From assembly GCF_905220365.1 (NCBI RefSeq), contig NC_061134.1, positions 945,001-1,009,000 on the forward strand: a stretch of DNA of 64,000 nt. Reading direction: 5' to 3'. Below, one piece after another: positions 39,301 through 54,300 of the stretch; within the stretch, counting starts at the first letter, position 1; each line of letters opens with the position of its first letter. Origin of the DNA: Vanessa cardui (lineage: Eukaryota > Arthropoda > Insecta > Lepidoptera > Nymphalidae). The notes below the pieces were generated by a model. That model did no database searches and was not told the origin of the DNA. It worked only from the letters and a program-made list of their open reading frames with translations. A program made the translations under genes and the position numbers.

Positions 39301-42300
39301 ATTGAAACTCAAGTGTACCCTGCCTTTCTTAATATCATAATATATAAAAAGATTCTTTGGAAACATTTCTTTGAGTAACGTGGTCCAAGTTGACCTTGAA
39401 AGGTCCTTAAAAAAGGAATGGTATCTGAAAGGTCTAATGTCTATAGTAGTTCATCCTTTTATACTCTTAAACGAGACCTAAAAAATATTTTTCCATTTCA
39501 CGTATGATTTCTACAGCTTTGATTTGACTATAAGCCTCATTTGGACGAAGTGGTTTGTAGTAAGTAGTTCTATTCAATACTAAGCCACTTGTTGCGACTT
39601 CAGCGAGGCGATCTCGAATTTGGAACTCATTCACGTCAAACGCTCGACTGTACTTGGTACAGTCACGTCCAAATTTCGAAACGATACTTCTTCGATAGCA
39701 TCTAACCTTCGATTTCATATACACATGTCTGCTGTAAATTACAAAAAACACAAGTATATGGAGCTCAGATGGCCTAGTGGTAAGAACTCTTGCATCTTAA
39801 CCGATGACTTCGGGGTCAAGCCCAGGCAAGCACCACTATATATATGTGCTTAATTGTGTTTATAATTCATCTCCTGCTCAACGGTGAAGGATAACATCGT
39901 GAGGAACCTCCAAGTGTCTAATTTCATCGAAATTCTACCACGTTTGCATTCCACCAACCAACATTGGAACAGCGTGGTGGAATATGTTCAAAACTCTCTC
40001 CTTAATGGGAGAGGAGGCCTTAGCCCAGCAATTTACAGGCTGTTTCTTTACTTTACTGCGTTTACAAGTATATACTTTGGAGTATAACAATGCCATTCCA
40101 ACACCAGGTAGCTGGAAGATTCTCCAAGCAAAAATCGCTAATATATAAAATTGCCTTTATACTGCATTTCTTATGTATTTTAGATCACACATAGATTTAT
40201 TGCTTTTGAATTTGTATAACATAATGTACAGTAAGGTTCAACCAGTGTGGGCGCACACAACTAGACAAGTTTATCCGAGTAATTAAAATAGATTTTATTT
40301 GCTAAATAATTAATTAAAATAAACTAATAGTCGATCTACTTGTAAACAAAATATAATATTATAATAAATGTTATTTCCACTTTTTACACGACTACTCGCA
40401 TGCACTCTTTCACAAATTTAAACATTCACAATTTAAATTTATGATAAAATAAACATTGTAAAAAACATAAGGTGTGAAGTCGTCTATTTCGAGCATTTTG
40501 ACACTTAATTGGCGGTTCAGACACTCATTCGTGTAGTTTCATATCACCCTGTACGCACATCATAAAAATTCACTTTCATTACTTTTCTTAAAGCGCCATT
40601 AGTATGACTTCAAAAATTAAGTATAACGAGAGCAACAGCCGCACATATCAACTACTGAACTGTAAAGGCATTCCATCATATACACCAACAACCTGTAAAT
40701 CCCACTGCTGGACTAAGACCTCGCCTTCCTGTGAGGAGATGGTTTGGAGCATATACAACCACGTTGATCCAATGCGGGTTGGTGGACACATGTGGTAGAA
40801 TTTCGTTGTAATTAGACACATGCAGGTTTCCTCATGATGTTTTCCTTCACCGCTGAGCACTAGATGAATGATCAACACGTATTAAGCACATGAACATTCA
40901 GTGGTGCTTGGGTTTGAACCCGTAATCATCGGTTAAGATGCACGTGTTCTAACCACTGGGCCTTTCGGCGTTTATTCATGTAGCTTAAATTTACTCTTGC
41001 GCATACAAATATAACAGAAGTTAGTTGAGTAAGCTGTACCAATCTTTGTCAAAGTATACATTTCGTTTGAGACCAGAGTTGCCGTCAAAATAAGTATCGT
41101 ATGATACTCAAATATTTTAAAGTAATACAATAATTATCGTTAAAGTACACGCACTGGTAACTCGATGCTCTTCGGAAGTCTATACGTATAATTAAGCTAC
41201 AACGGCTGTTTGTCTGTTCGTTAAATTTAATTGTATAGAATGTTATAGAAAAGTTGAGAACTTTTTTTCAACAAATCTTAAGTTTTTATTTGTAACGTTA
41301 TTTTTCGTAAAGTTTCATATTTCGAATTTCATACGCTTTATTTATTTTTAATGCCCGTTTCGGCTAAACTCTTACGCATATATAATACATTAATATTTGG
41401 GAATTCAATGTGATATACAAAGTGTCTTATTCTACATATACATCCAGTCTTAAATATTATCATGTACATCACTCATCACGTAAGACGAAATAAAATACAT
41501 ATATGATAAGTAATGTTACACAAGAACGCGCCACGAACTCGGAACTGCTGCTCCAAGTTGGCAGATACAGACACAGAATGGTAAATAGACAATAATAACA
41601 AGAACCAAGATCGAATTTGTGATGACGGATTGAAGTAACTAAAGCAGTTGAAGTCTAAACCAAAATCACTTATAACTTATAACTTATAAAATGAAAGTAT
41701 ATTTGACAACTTAAGTAACATGCTAGTCATCAAAAGGTCATATGTAAAAATAGAGGCATACTATTATATGGTTGTATGATTTGAAATGTAAAGGTAATAC
41801 AAAATATGATGATCAAAAATTATAAAGAAATATTGTGTTCTTAGGCTCTTTTCTAAATTAGATCGCTTTCGTAAACTCGATGGCGATATGTATATATCTC
41901 TCCGCAATAGATTTCTCCTTGGGCAAAATATTCATAACGTGTATATTTAATGGAATTCTATGTCTCCATGTGCATCGACAACTTGGACGAAGCTGCGCAA
42001 AACAAGCTTGTAAAAATTACCGATTTCGCTTGACTGTTTTTGATATATACCACTTTAGAATTATGATTTGTTAAGCAATTACTACATATTTCAATATAAA
42101 GGATATGCCTTCTATAATAATTAATTAAACAAATAATTCTTAAACTTAAAAAAAATACATAAAACCCACGCGCATTGTTCTCTAATACTTTATTTTATAC
42201 GCATTCTATAAATCGATGAAATAGTCGTAAAGAAAACGTCAAATAAAAACAAATATTATTCGTATGGAATATTCAAACAAAGCCTGCAAATATATCTTGC

Positions 42301-45300
42301 AAATCGCCAAATAAAATGTTATCATTCAATTTGGCTGTCTGTAACAACTGCAAAAACGAGTGGGCTAAGGGCTACCTATCTATAAATAGCTTTCCACTAC
42401 AGCACTATAGGTACCCTAAATGTACTTTCCACCGAACCGGCTTACACGGACACACCTTAACGCACACATGAACGCACGGCTGCGCGCGCGCAACACAAGG
42501 GCGAAGGGAAATTTTGGCAATAATTTGTGGTTTACGAAACGTACAGCTGATACAGGTGCGACCTAATTAAATTGTACTCAAGACATTTTGGTAACATAAC
42601 CTCTCTTAATGTTCTTACATAGGTGATACCAGAACGTTACTTTTGTTTATATTTTTATTCGATCTGTCTAAAGTAAATTAGATAGTGTTTGTTTTAAATT
42701 TATTAACATTTCGCGTTAAACGTAAAACAATATCGATTTTTTATGACAAAATTAAAGTCATTGATATTCGTAAAGTAATTTATAGGCGTAATAACAAATT
42801 GTTATTGATATGAAATCACGCAAATTTCCATCCCCGTACAAATAGCTGTTAAATATGAAAATCACGTTAATCATCTCAATCATCTTTATTCGAGCATAAA
42901 ATTTTTAATTGTAACTTATAATCATTCACTGGTAGTTTCCCCAAAACAAAGAATATAATGGTTTATTTTCGAGGTCTACTACCATCTAGGTCAATTATAA
43001 AGCTGAAATAAGTAACATTCCCCAGAATGCATCAATGAAGGTCAAATTGGAAAAACAGCAACACTAAGTTTGGAATTTAGCAGTATTAACAATTATGTAC
43101 GGTATCTATCTACGCATAAACTTTCTCTGATTATGTCTGATTTTTGGATTACAAGAGAGAAGGTTAGGTTAGGTTAGTTGATTTAATTATATGTTTCCGC
43201 TGTGCAATTAATTTTACATTTAATAAGTGTAATGCATATGTATAAAGGAATTTGATTTCATTTGACTTGGAAGGATAAAATTCTATTAAAATGTTGTTTA
43301 CACCTATAAAGATGTATCACCTCGAATGTCACCCATATTAAATATTATTAAGTGTTTAGTGATAAGTCGATGGTGTAACTTTTACAGTAAATAAATAAAA
43401 TAAAATAACACATACTTGAACAACATATACTGCGCATTAAATTCGTCTCCTTTGAGCGAACCTAAATAAAACCTAATAGCTCAGCGAACCACACTGGTCA
43501 CGATAAATTAATTATTATAATATTATATGACAATACTGTGAAATATATTTGTAAGATAATTTATAAAAAACTGCATATACAAAAGGGGCCTTTACGAATA
43601 CACGAACAATAATGTCTTTCATTTATTACCATACACTTTTAATATTATCCTTATAATTTACGTAGCCTAACAATAAGCGACAATTTTAAGAACAACTGTA
43701 TAAAATATGAGAAGTAAAATAGTTGTTTTGTACTTATCTCATATGTTAACTCAATTCGAATAGAAGAGTAACCCAGTTATTGTATTAATACATGCTCTCT
43801 TTCTAATGAAACTAAGTAAGAATGTTTCAATAAGTCAAAATTAATTACGAACACAGCTAATCGTTATAGTAATCATTAAACGTTAAATAAAACGTGAACG
43901 AAACGACTGCACTATAAACACAAACTCGTAAATTCTAACGTAAATACGAAAGTCGAATCAAAGCATTCATGGAACTACTTAAAGAAATAAAATTCAACGA
44001 AACATTCCGTCAGTTGCAGTAGTTTTACAAAAAGGCTGCACACTGTTTTGTCGAGTGTACTTTAAAGTGCTAATATGGGCGGACGTCTCTGTGTGGGTGT
44101 GTATGTGTGGTTGGGCTGTGAGTGTGTGCAGGCAGTCATTATTCGTAAGTACTAGAGGATAGAACGTCAGTATGTATAGATTTTGGGTGTACAGTCGTCA
44201 AAAGAAATATGGTACAGAAAATTTTTCTTAATTTATCAGGATACAAAACAATAATCTATATAAGTGCAGAATTTAGTGAACCCATTGTATAGTGTTTTAT
44301 GAAGTTTATAAATAATATTATTCATTTATTACGCACATTATTACGATCCGCGTCAAAGCTAGCACTTTTTACAAGCAAATTTAATGTCACTCAATTAGAA
44401 TGTATTATTTTTTTTCCATTAATACAAAATTATAATCAAAGTCTTATGCAATAAAAAACACCAACCTCCATATGTGATTTAATTTAAAAAAAAACATTCT
44501 AGGGATTATTTTTTAAAATTACCGTCATTAAATATACGTGTTTTCACGTCATCGACTGTACATCAAGAATCCAAGCACTCCTGCACTCGACCAAACTGCC
44601 AAAATCGGTCGGTGCGGCGCAAGCGCATAGGTCAAGCGCACTCAACCCATCCCCCTCACACTCGCACGAGAGAAAAGAACAGACATACATGTTCTATAGA
44701 ACTTGCAAATATGCGGTCGACGCAGTATGCAATAATGATTTTTTTTTCATTCTTAGTTTTCTTTTTAATGGTGTACATTAACATACACGAGCGCAGATTA
44801 GGTAGAGAAATTTTGATAATTTATCAACTTAATAATCGTTTACAAAATCTTCTTAACATCGAAATTAAAGAATTCTTATAAATAATTACTTATATACACG
44901 TATAGTAAAATTATGAAGGTGTAATGTACTTGAAGTCGATTAAAAAAACGAGTGTGTGGTTGATTGTTTGTTTGATTATTATCGTTACACACACATGCAC
45001 ACACAGCACATTACGTAAAAAAGGTCAATTTTTGTATCCATTGTTATAACAAGGAATTTCATTGTAACTGACTAATATTTAATTTGAAATAATAGATTAT
45101 ATTAATTTGATGATAATTGTATTTCTTTTTATAGGTGTAATATAATATACACGTAGTATTTTAATTTAAAGTGATTTTTTTTTTGTCGAACAAATTAATT
45201 GTAAAAAGAAACAGTATACATTAACTAGCAAATAAATAAGTTGAATAGTATAGATTACTATTATAATATATTCCAAATATTCGAATTTAAACGGATAAAC

Positions 45301-48300
45301 GACAAAATAATAAAATCATGTAAAATTTAAAACAAATAATTTTTTTTTCAAAAGCAGAAATGTTCAAGATTTGAACCGACAGAAGTTACATTTAAGAAAA
45401 AAATTGAAAGAAGCAAAATTAAATGTAAAAGTTCGGGTAAGATTAGCTAATTATGTAAAATTTAGTAAATGTATAAGAAGGCGTACACTGTTTTAATCTT
45501 TAAAAATATGATTGTATCAAATTACCAGCCTGAATTAAAAATTGGAATATGTGTTTTAATTTCTCCTGTGCTTTATGAAATTAAGATATTAAGAACTCGC
45601 ACATTCTTAATGATTAGTTTCATCAAACACACCTATTCCAAATGTACTACTTTTATATCACAAACATTTGGCCCTCAAAACGCACGTATCGAATTTTCTT
45701 GTTTTTATTTATTTATCACCAAATTATACCTAATTATACCAAATTATACCCAATATTGATGGATAAAATTGAAATCAGCGTTGGGTTTTTGGAACCCAAC
45801 TTGGAAGCTGAATGGTACACCTAATTAGGATACGATAGAGTACTATCTTTGCTTACCAATTCCCTTTTTTATATATTTTCTATTCTTTTTTGTTGTTTTT
45901 AGTATTATTTTTATACTTTTTATAATTACATCGTGTCTTATTAATTTAAATCTTTTTTGACATTAATATCGCTTATGTGTGGACCATATGCATAATTATA
46001 CACTTCACTATTGTCACTAGTTTTTTTTTTTAAATATTTTGAGTCACTTTCTTTAAATATACTACTATGATATTCGATTGGAATGATACAATTAATTATT
46101 TCTTTCATAATATAGATTCAAAAATTATGTTTTGAAGTTATTGTAAATTAAAATGGAATAGTGTTGTATTGTAACTAAATGTATATTAATAAATGACTAT
46201 GCTTATAGCATAATATAGTATAACTGTAATCAAATTTATAAATCTATGTTTTGAAACGTATACACGACTAAAGATTTTTTAATGAACTATTAAATAAAAA
46301 TATTCCATTACCGTAAAATAAATTTCAATAGTGAATTTCTGTAACGAGCGTTATCTCATCTTATTCCGTACATATTTTTAACTTGCTGGCGACGCCTGAG
46401 GGGTCAAACCCGTCTGTTATGATTTGTTACAAACTGAAAGTCTTCATGTATTTTTAACATTTATATTCAGAATATTTTAACCCAAATTCGAATATACGGG
46501 ACGAGCTGTTTCTTTTTAATTCTTACCTATTTTTACATTAGTACTTACTATTATACTTTTATCGATAACAGAATTATAAACTAATTTACTGATTTAACTT
46601 TTCTTAATTGGTGAATGAACAAAGTTCAAATTTCTCAGCCTGACTTTGAACTGAGCATTTAAAAAGCTTTTCAGTCAAATAGTACTTTATATCTGCGTAA
46701 AATCTTATATAAATTTCGAAGATAGTCACAAATTATAATATACAAATAGACAATACAAAATGTCGCAAGCCTCAAAAAATGGTGCCGCAGAGAACACTTA
46801 GAAAACAAGGTAAAATGCACCTGACCTTAATACTAGTAATCATCGCCTCTACATTAATTGCACTGAACATTATGAATTATTTTCAACTAAAATATAAATA
46901 TATACATGTCTTGGTGAACAATTATTATTAGTGAGAACATTATTTTTATTCAAAAACGCCTGTCACACTAAAATAGCAATAAAGTTCAAACAACGAATTG
47001 CTACAACTTTTAAAGAAGTAATTTAGATTATAACCCATTTTATTATAACATATTCCGCACTCATTTTATATTTAATTAATGCATTAATTTTCCTAAAAAT
47101 AAATGTACGTTGAATTTATATAATACCCGCTCTGCAGGTACGTAAATATTGCAGATAAAATAAATATTTTTCAATTAAACAATAATTTTAAAATTGTTAA
47201 ACTGAAATCATATCCCTACTTTCTAAGAATCAAATTGTAATCGTGTCATACAAATCATACATAAAACCTATGTAAAATTGAATTATATTGCAAGACGTAT
47301 TTGTATAAGAACTCAAGGAAATTAGTATCAGTACAAATTCTCGCTAACCTGTTGATGATTGTTATCCTGCTTCTCACTGCTGTCAGACACCGATGAATCA
47401 GAAGGCTTCTTGCACCAAGTTGGACACCATCGTCTCAGCATACACCTACAATCAATTTAATATAATTTAATTAAATCTTATACCCAAAACACTTAGCTGT
47501 TACATGAATATAACACTTGATTAAATAAGGAAAAATGAAGAAGAGATGTTATAGCCTATAATAAATACATTTCATGAATGAGTATTTTTAGAACTATTCG
47601 ACATTTATTTTATATATAAAAAATAAGTCAAAATATATATTAACTTGTTTATATAAAAAGGCGAAAGATTTATACGTTTCGACGGGAAACCAGAATATGT
47701 TCCAAACCTTCTCCTCAAAGGTAGAGGAGATCTTAGCCCAGCAGTGGGAAATATACAGACTGTTGTTGTTGCTTTATTAAAATATAATTATGGGTGTTTT
47801 TGTATATTTTATGATAGAATAAATAGTGACACTATTATATAAAATTCAATTATATATTAAATGATATATAATTAGTGTAACTACAGGCAAAATGGAGAAA
47901 ACATTTAACAACTTATTTTCCAAGTCTATAACTACATAGTATATGCAATAGTTGAATGCTACTTGAATATGTTTTTCGATAATACAGAATATTTACGTAT
48001 ATATAATAAGATATATATAATACTTTATATAACAGATGTATATAGCGGTACAGGTAGCTAACATAGCATAAAATATCTTGTTCTTTCTGTGTTATATAAT
48101 TCTAAGACGTAAGTCTGTTGTCACTGACTTTCCATTCATGTGAACAAAAAACTTTTCCAAGTAAAAATTTCCCACATATGTATGTCACTTTGAAATACTT
48201 CGGAAACAGTGATCTGTCTTGACATTCAGTGAAGTTTGGCTCTCGTCCAGATCAGAAAGTTGAGGTACGAGAACTATCACTAGTTTCCGATATACGTTGG

Positions 48301-51300
48301 AAATTTTATCAATAAATTTTACAAAATATATCAATTTAATTCAATAAGAATTTTAAGGTGCGGGCGAAATCAGTCACCGCAGACAATCAAAATATGCTTT
48401 ATTCATGTAGAATTAAAGTGCTTGTACACATTTGAATTATTTAAATAAATATACAGATTATATTAAGTGAAGCGTCCACCGGTTTCGAATACTGATTCTA
48501 TCGGGAATAACCGGCGAAAAACTCTGTAGTTGCTCTTATTCAACATTTAAAAATACAAGATTTTATTAGTTAATATAATTATATAAGTAGAGTATGTAAT
48601 ACATCCTGCCTGGAAGTCAACGAGTATTAACTACACGCTTTTTCTTCCAATAAAATCTTATACTGAATAATTAGTTATCTTTGCCAATGTATTTTTTTTC
48701 TTTAGTAAGTATATATTATTATTCTTATATAGCTTATTGATCACTGTAGGCTTGGATTCCGCGTTGCTACTTTGTTTATGTTTGTTTTTATTATGTATCT
48801 TTAGAAGTTTAGTAATCAAGTATTATAGCCTTTAGCAATATTTTTATATACTTTTGGAAAATTTATATACCATTTTGACTCTATTTATTTCGGGCTGCAT
48901 GTTAATACTGATATACTTTGAAAGGAGGCTATTATTAAAGCCATATTTTACCTATCGCTCCGTAAGTATCTTTATGTAAATTTCCTCTCTACAAGAGGGC
49001 AAAAGGTTCGAGTTATCTTGAGGACAAGGTTGGCCCCACAGACCGTGCTACTCCAATATAACTTACTGGATACACATGTGTCAAAATTTTGTGGATTTAC
49101 AATTATTCTTGGTGGAACTTCAAACAAGGTTTGCGTGTGTTAATAGTCTCATACAATCAAAGAAAAAAAAAATTTTTACTTCTTATCAGTACTTAACCAA
49201 AAATATTAAAAAAATTTAAGGCAGTTGCCAATGTTTTTTAAAAAGCTATCATATTGATTCTAAAAATCATATCACATTTACTAAAAGTATACTCAAGTGC
49301 AGGCATACTGATGAACAACAAATCTGTTTTTATACATAAGTATAAATAATATATTTACATAATTGTTTATTATTTGAAATAGTCTGATGTTATTTCTTTT
49401 TGTCCTGGACATGATTGAATCTATTAAGTCATAAATAACAGTCTATACACAAAACTTCTTTAACAGCTTGTTTACTTTACTATTGATATGTTACTTCACG
49501 TCGATTTTAAAATAAAAAGTAAATAAAGTTATCAATTTATAGATGTTTACCCGAATCTCAACATGAAATCTTAACTTATCCAATTTATTCATCTAATAAA
49601 CCGTCCCATTCATTGAACTCGATCCAATCCACGCCGAATATAGCAAAGAGGAAAATAAATTTGAGTTCTAGAAAGGGTCAAGATATTGGCGCCCGACGTG
49701 GGACTAAGCTGATAAGCGTTGAAGGCCGTTCATATAACAAATTTCCTTTTAGTTTGTGAAAACGTTTTAAGTTATACTAGATTTGTTTAATGGATATTAT
49801 TATAAGTCTACTTTATTAACTCTAACTTGAAACAACGTGAAGTGTTACATATTTGAAATTGCTTTAAAAGTATAACTTTATTTTAAAGAAATGTTTAAAA
49901 TATTTAATAAAGTTACCTTTTAGTCCATAATTTAAAGGTCGTCTAAATCTACTAATCTAGGTTCCTTTATTAGTCTTTTTTTAATCCACTTCTCATACAT
50001 TTATAATCCTACTTCCTACTAGTCCTACTAATATTTTAAATGGCAAAGTTTGTGAGGATGAATGTATGTATCAGCTTGCGACTCAGCTATTGAGTCGAGA
50101 TGGCTCAGTGGTTAGAACGCGTGCATCTTAACCGATGATTGCGGGTTCAAACCCAGGCAAGCACCGCTGTTTCGTCTGCTTAATTTGTCTTTATAATTCA
50201 TCTCGTGCTCAGCGGTGAAGGAAAACGTCGTGAGGAAACCTGCATGTGACAAATTTCATAGAAATTCTGCCACATGTGCATTCCACCAACCCGCATTGGA
50301 ACAGCGTGGTGGAATATGTTCCAAACAGTTATTATCCCAGCAGTGGGAAATTTACAGGCTATTACTTTATGTATGTATGTTTGTATGTTCTCTTTCACGA
50401 AAAAACTTCTCAACGGATTTAGATGAAATTTTACATTTATGTATGTTATACATCAGAATAATCATAGGCTACAATTTATATGGAATTGATTTAATTGGGA
50501 ATAATGTAACGATATATTATATCAAGTACCCGTACGAAGCTGGGGCGGGTAGCTAGTCTAACATATGATCCAAGATGCTGTGAACATTGTACGTAAAGTA
50601 TTTCCTATAAATATACTGGTGGCATATCTGTTTGACTGTATTTTTTTTAAATGTTGAAAAAGAGTAACTACTGAGTTTCTTGCCGGTTTCTTCTCGATAG
50701 AATCTACTTTCCAACCGGTGGTAGCTTCACTTAATTGTTAAATGACGATTCAAAAGTACTAGTCGTACGTCGTAAAAGCCCACTTGAATAAAGTATATTT
50801 TGATTTGATTTGTAGTAGTAGTAGTAGTAGTAGCAAACCGTCAATTTTCAAAAAATATAATTAAAACAATTTTAATTGTATTTTATATTACACTGAAAAG
50901 CCTATCGTCAAGTAAAACTTCATTATGAATATATACAAGTTCAAAGAGTTTCGAAATGAAGGTATTTCACGCTTCAAATACAAGATTTCGCACTTAACAG
51001 AGTCACGTAAAAATGAAACTGTTCCGCAGGGAATCGTTGCAGATCACACAAAGCCGAAGGTCACAATGGAACCTTTGACTGTGGTCTCTGAATTGGAAAT
51101 CCACAACTATTACGCAAGGGCCCTTTTTATTCAACCGTGAACTATAATATGTTATATGCTATAATATCTAAATACCCACGATTAATTTTATATTAAGAAC
51201 AATACAGTTATATCAAATACATATATAATACACTACATATAATATATAGCATATAATTTTCTTATATGACTTTTTGACTATATTAATGAGTGAGAAATAA

Positions 51301-54300
51301 CTATGTTCCCCTTTTTAAGAATATCACGCGGAGGTGTGTGATATTTGGCACAATTAAAGGTATGAAGAAAGAGTAAAAGCTTTCTGTGTTTTATGCATCA
51401 TAATTACATAGTATAAAGCAAAATCGCTTACGTCCCTATGTATGATCTTTAAAGTTACATAATGATTCAAGAGAAAAGTTTATATTATTGTAATACATGT
51501 AAAATATAGTAGAAAAATACTGATAATTTTAGAGGTTTTCTGAAGTGACTTCTTTGTACCCGTGCAAAACCGGGGCAGGTCGCTATTTCGTAATATAATA
51601 AAAAATATCACTATTGACATTAGCATGCTTTTAGCGCATATTATGAACATGTGTGCGTCGTTAACCTTCATACTACCAGACACAACAAACGTCGTGTGAA
51701 AGTTAAGAATCAATGGCGCTTTTTTGACATTTGTTTTTTTTTATTATATTATTGTCGGGTTATCATCGAGTTGGGCCTTTTCCTATCTTTCGTGTCAATA
51801 TCACGATGAATGATAGTGATAATTAATGATATTCAAATTTCAACCCATGTCAGACTAGTATTCATCACTACATAGTATAAAATAAATTCGCTTTCTCTAT
51901 CCCTATGTAAGGGACATGTAAGTTTCAAAACTACGCAACGGATTTTGATACGGTTTCTTTAAATAGATAGTGATTAGATAGGAAGGTTTTTGTATATAAA
52001 TACATGGACAATATAGTAAAGAAGCACTGATAATTTTAGAAGTTTCTAATATGATGTCGTAAATAAACAAATTCTGTTGTATATTTAGCATCAGTATTGC
52101 ACACCTGCGAAGCCGGGGCGTGTCGCTAGTAAATAATAAAAAAGAAAGCAACTTAGTACATTTTATTATCTGTCAACCTAATTTCTTCTTTTTTTTTTTG
52201 TTTGACAGCTATTGACGAACTTTATTGCCAACAATAAAAAGAAATGGAAATTCATATTTTCCTTAAAATTTCAATAATATTACCGTTTAATTTCGACCAA
52301 TGAGCAAACAGTATACTATATTATACCAAATCATTCAACAAAATATTTTATTAATTACAAATAGGATTAAATTTTGTGTGAATCTACCGGCTGGAAATAT
52401 AGGGTACACTTAATTTCCAATGGAGATGTATAATTAAATTGATATATCTTATTTATTGTTGCCTCAACTGGCGACAGGAGGGCTGGTTCATTGTTTCCCA
52501 GAGGATTGAAATTGCGATTCCTATGGAACATACCGCTAAGATGTTAGCAATAACATTCGACATGGTTATGATTTGTACTGTACATAGAATATATTTTTTA
52601 CTTGTATAATAAGTATAAAAAGGACTACTGTTAATAATTCATATGTACAATATAAAGAAAAGTCTTAAATATTATATATTAAAGAATTCAAAAACTCTTT
52701 CGCTTTTTTATCACCTAAGTATTGTATTGTAATTTTTTTGATTATGAGATTTAAATTTATTAAAAGGAAACTTGAATAACTTGGAAGATATATTCGGTAA
52801 ACTTTTACAATGTACACAAGAAAGGCCAGAGTTCAATTTAAAACTCTGTAAAAGGCTTTTTGCGCGAATTATTTTCATTTTTTTATGAATATATTATATC
52901 TACTAATATATCAGGCTAGTAACTTTGAGAAATGAAAATTGTTAAATTTGAAACTAAAGAAAATTCCGTACAACATATCCAGCAGATTCCTCATTATGTT
53001 TTTCTTCGTCTTCGAATATGTAGTTTATTATAATTTTACCGTTGAGATAAAGAGTACAGAGACATAGCCTAAAGTTCTTATCTTAGGGGTCAGTGACATC
53101 CCAACCGAAGCTATTATAGGTTTAAATTATTGTGTTTAATTAAAACGAAGAGAAAAGAAGTTATAGTAATTAAAATAGGTCAAAATACTGTCGTGTTTTA
53201 AAGAAAATATTTGAATACAAATGTAACAATATGTGTTTAATCAATGTTTTACACTCCGTTATTAGTTAAAACTTGTTGCCATCTCTCAGGTTAACTGTAA
53301 ACTCTGTCCCATCACAAACAACAGTATTTTTCATTGATGGATACTTGATTTTGGATCTGTGACTGATGATGTCCCTAGCATCCAGTATAATTTTTTCTTT
53401 TCTTTTCTTCTTAATATTCTCCTAAATAGCTTTAATATAAATATAAATAATAGTTTAAAAAACGATAGAACTTTCCCTCCGACCTAATAAGAGAAATAGA
53501 TGATGAGAGCAGTTATATGCCAAAATAACGTGTTAAATAACTTTATGTATAATGTGTACATATTACTAATACGCATGCATGTGTATGTGTGTGTTCTTAA
53601 TTTTCACGTACAAAGATAAACACATATTAAATGCGTGAAGACTCAGGTGTTTTCCGGATTTGAACTCCTGCATACTGTGCGATATACGAGTGCTACGATA
53701 CAAAGGCTTATTCCGTAAATATGATACAAAATTCGCCACTTTACACAATTCTCTCGTCCCGTTGAACCGATGATCGTTGAATGGGATATGATTGACTCCG
53801 ATTGATTTAATTACACACCCCTGGTGCGCTGTCATTTGATAAATTTACACCGGAATACACTTAGTACGAAATAAATGGATCAATACCTCTGCTGTGGATT
53901 TTTTGTGTAAATTGACAAACGGAGATGGCTTTCTTATGTACAAAGCATGTTTATACGATATCCTTTTCTGAGCTAGTGATTATGATCATGATTTTCTCCT
54001 GATCTGATGTAGGATACGTACCTAGCATTACAAGTGAACAACTTAGGTCATTCGATTCTAAGGATGCTTCACGACACTGTCGTTTAACAGTAAAATTAAT
54101 ATGTGTCAATGATTACCATGTTTAATCGATTTTTTTTTCTGTGTGAAGTTGTGCTGTTGCCCCTACTGGCCTGTACAGCGTCACCGGACGTTTGCTGTGT
54201 GTGTGTACTAATAAACTCAGCCCTGAAGTTTGAGAACTGGGCTCGGGATTAACGTAACTCCTGAGGGTGTCTCCCATGAGATAGCCTCTCGGCTCAGAAC

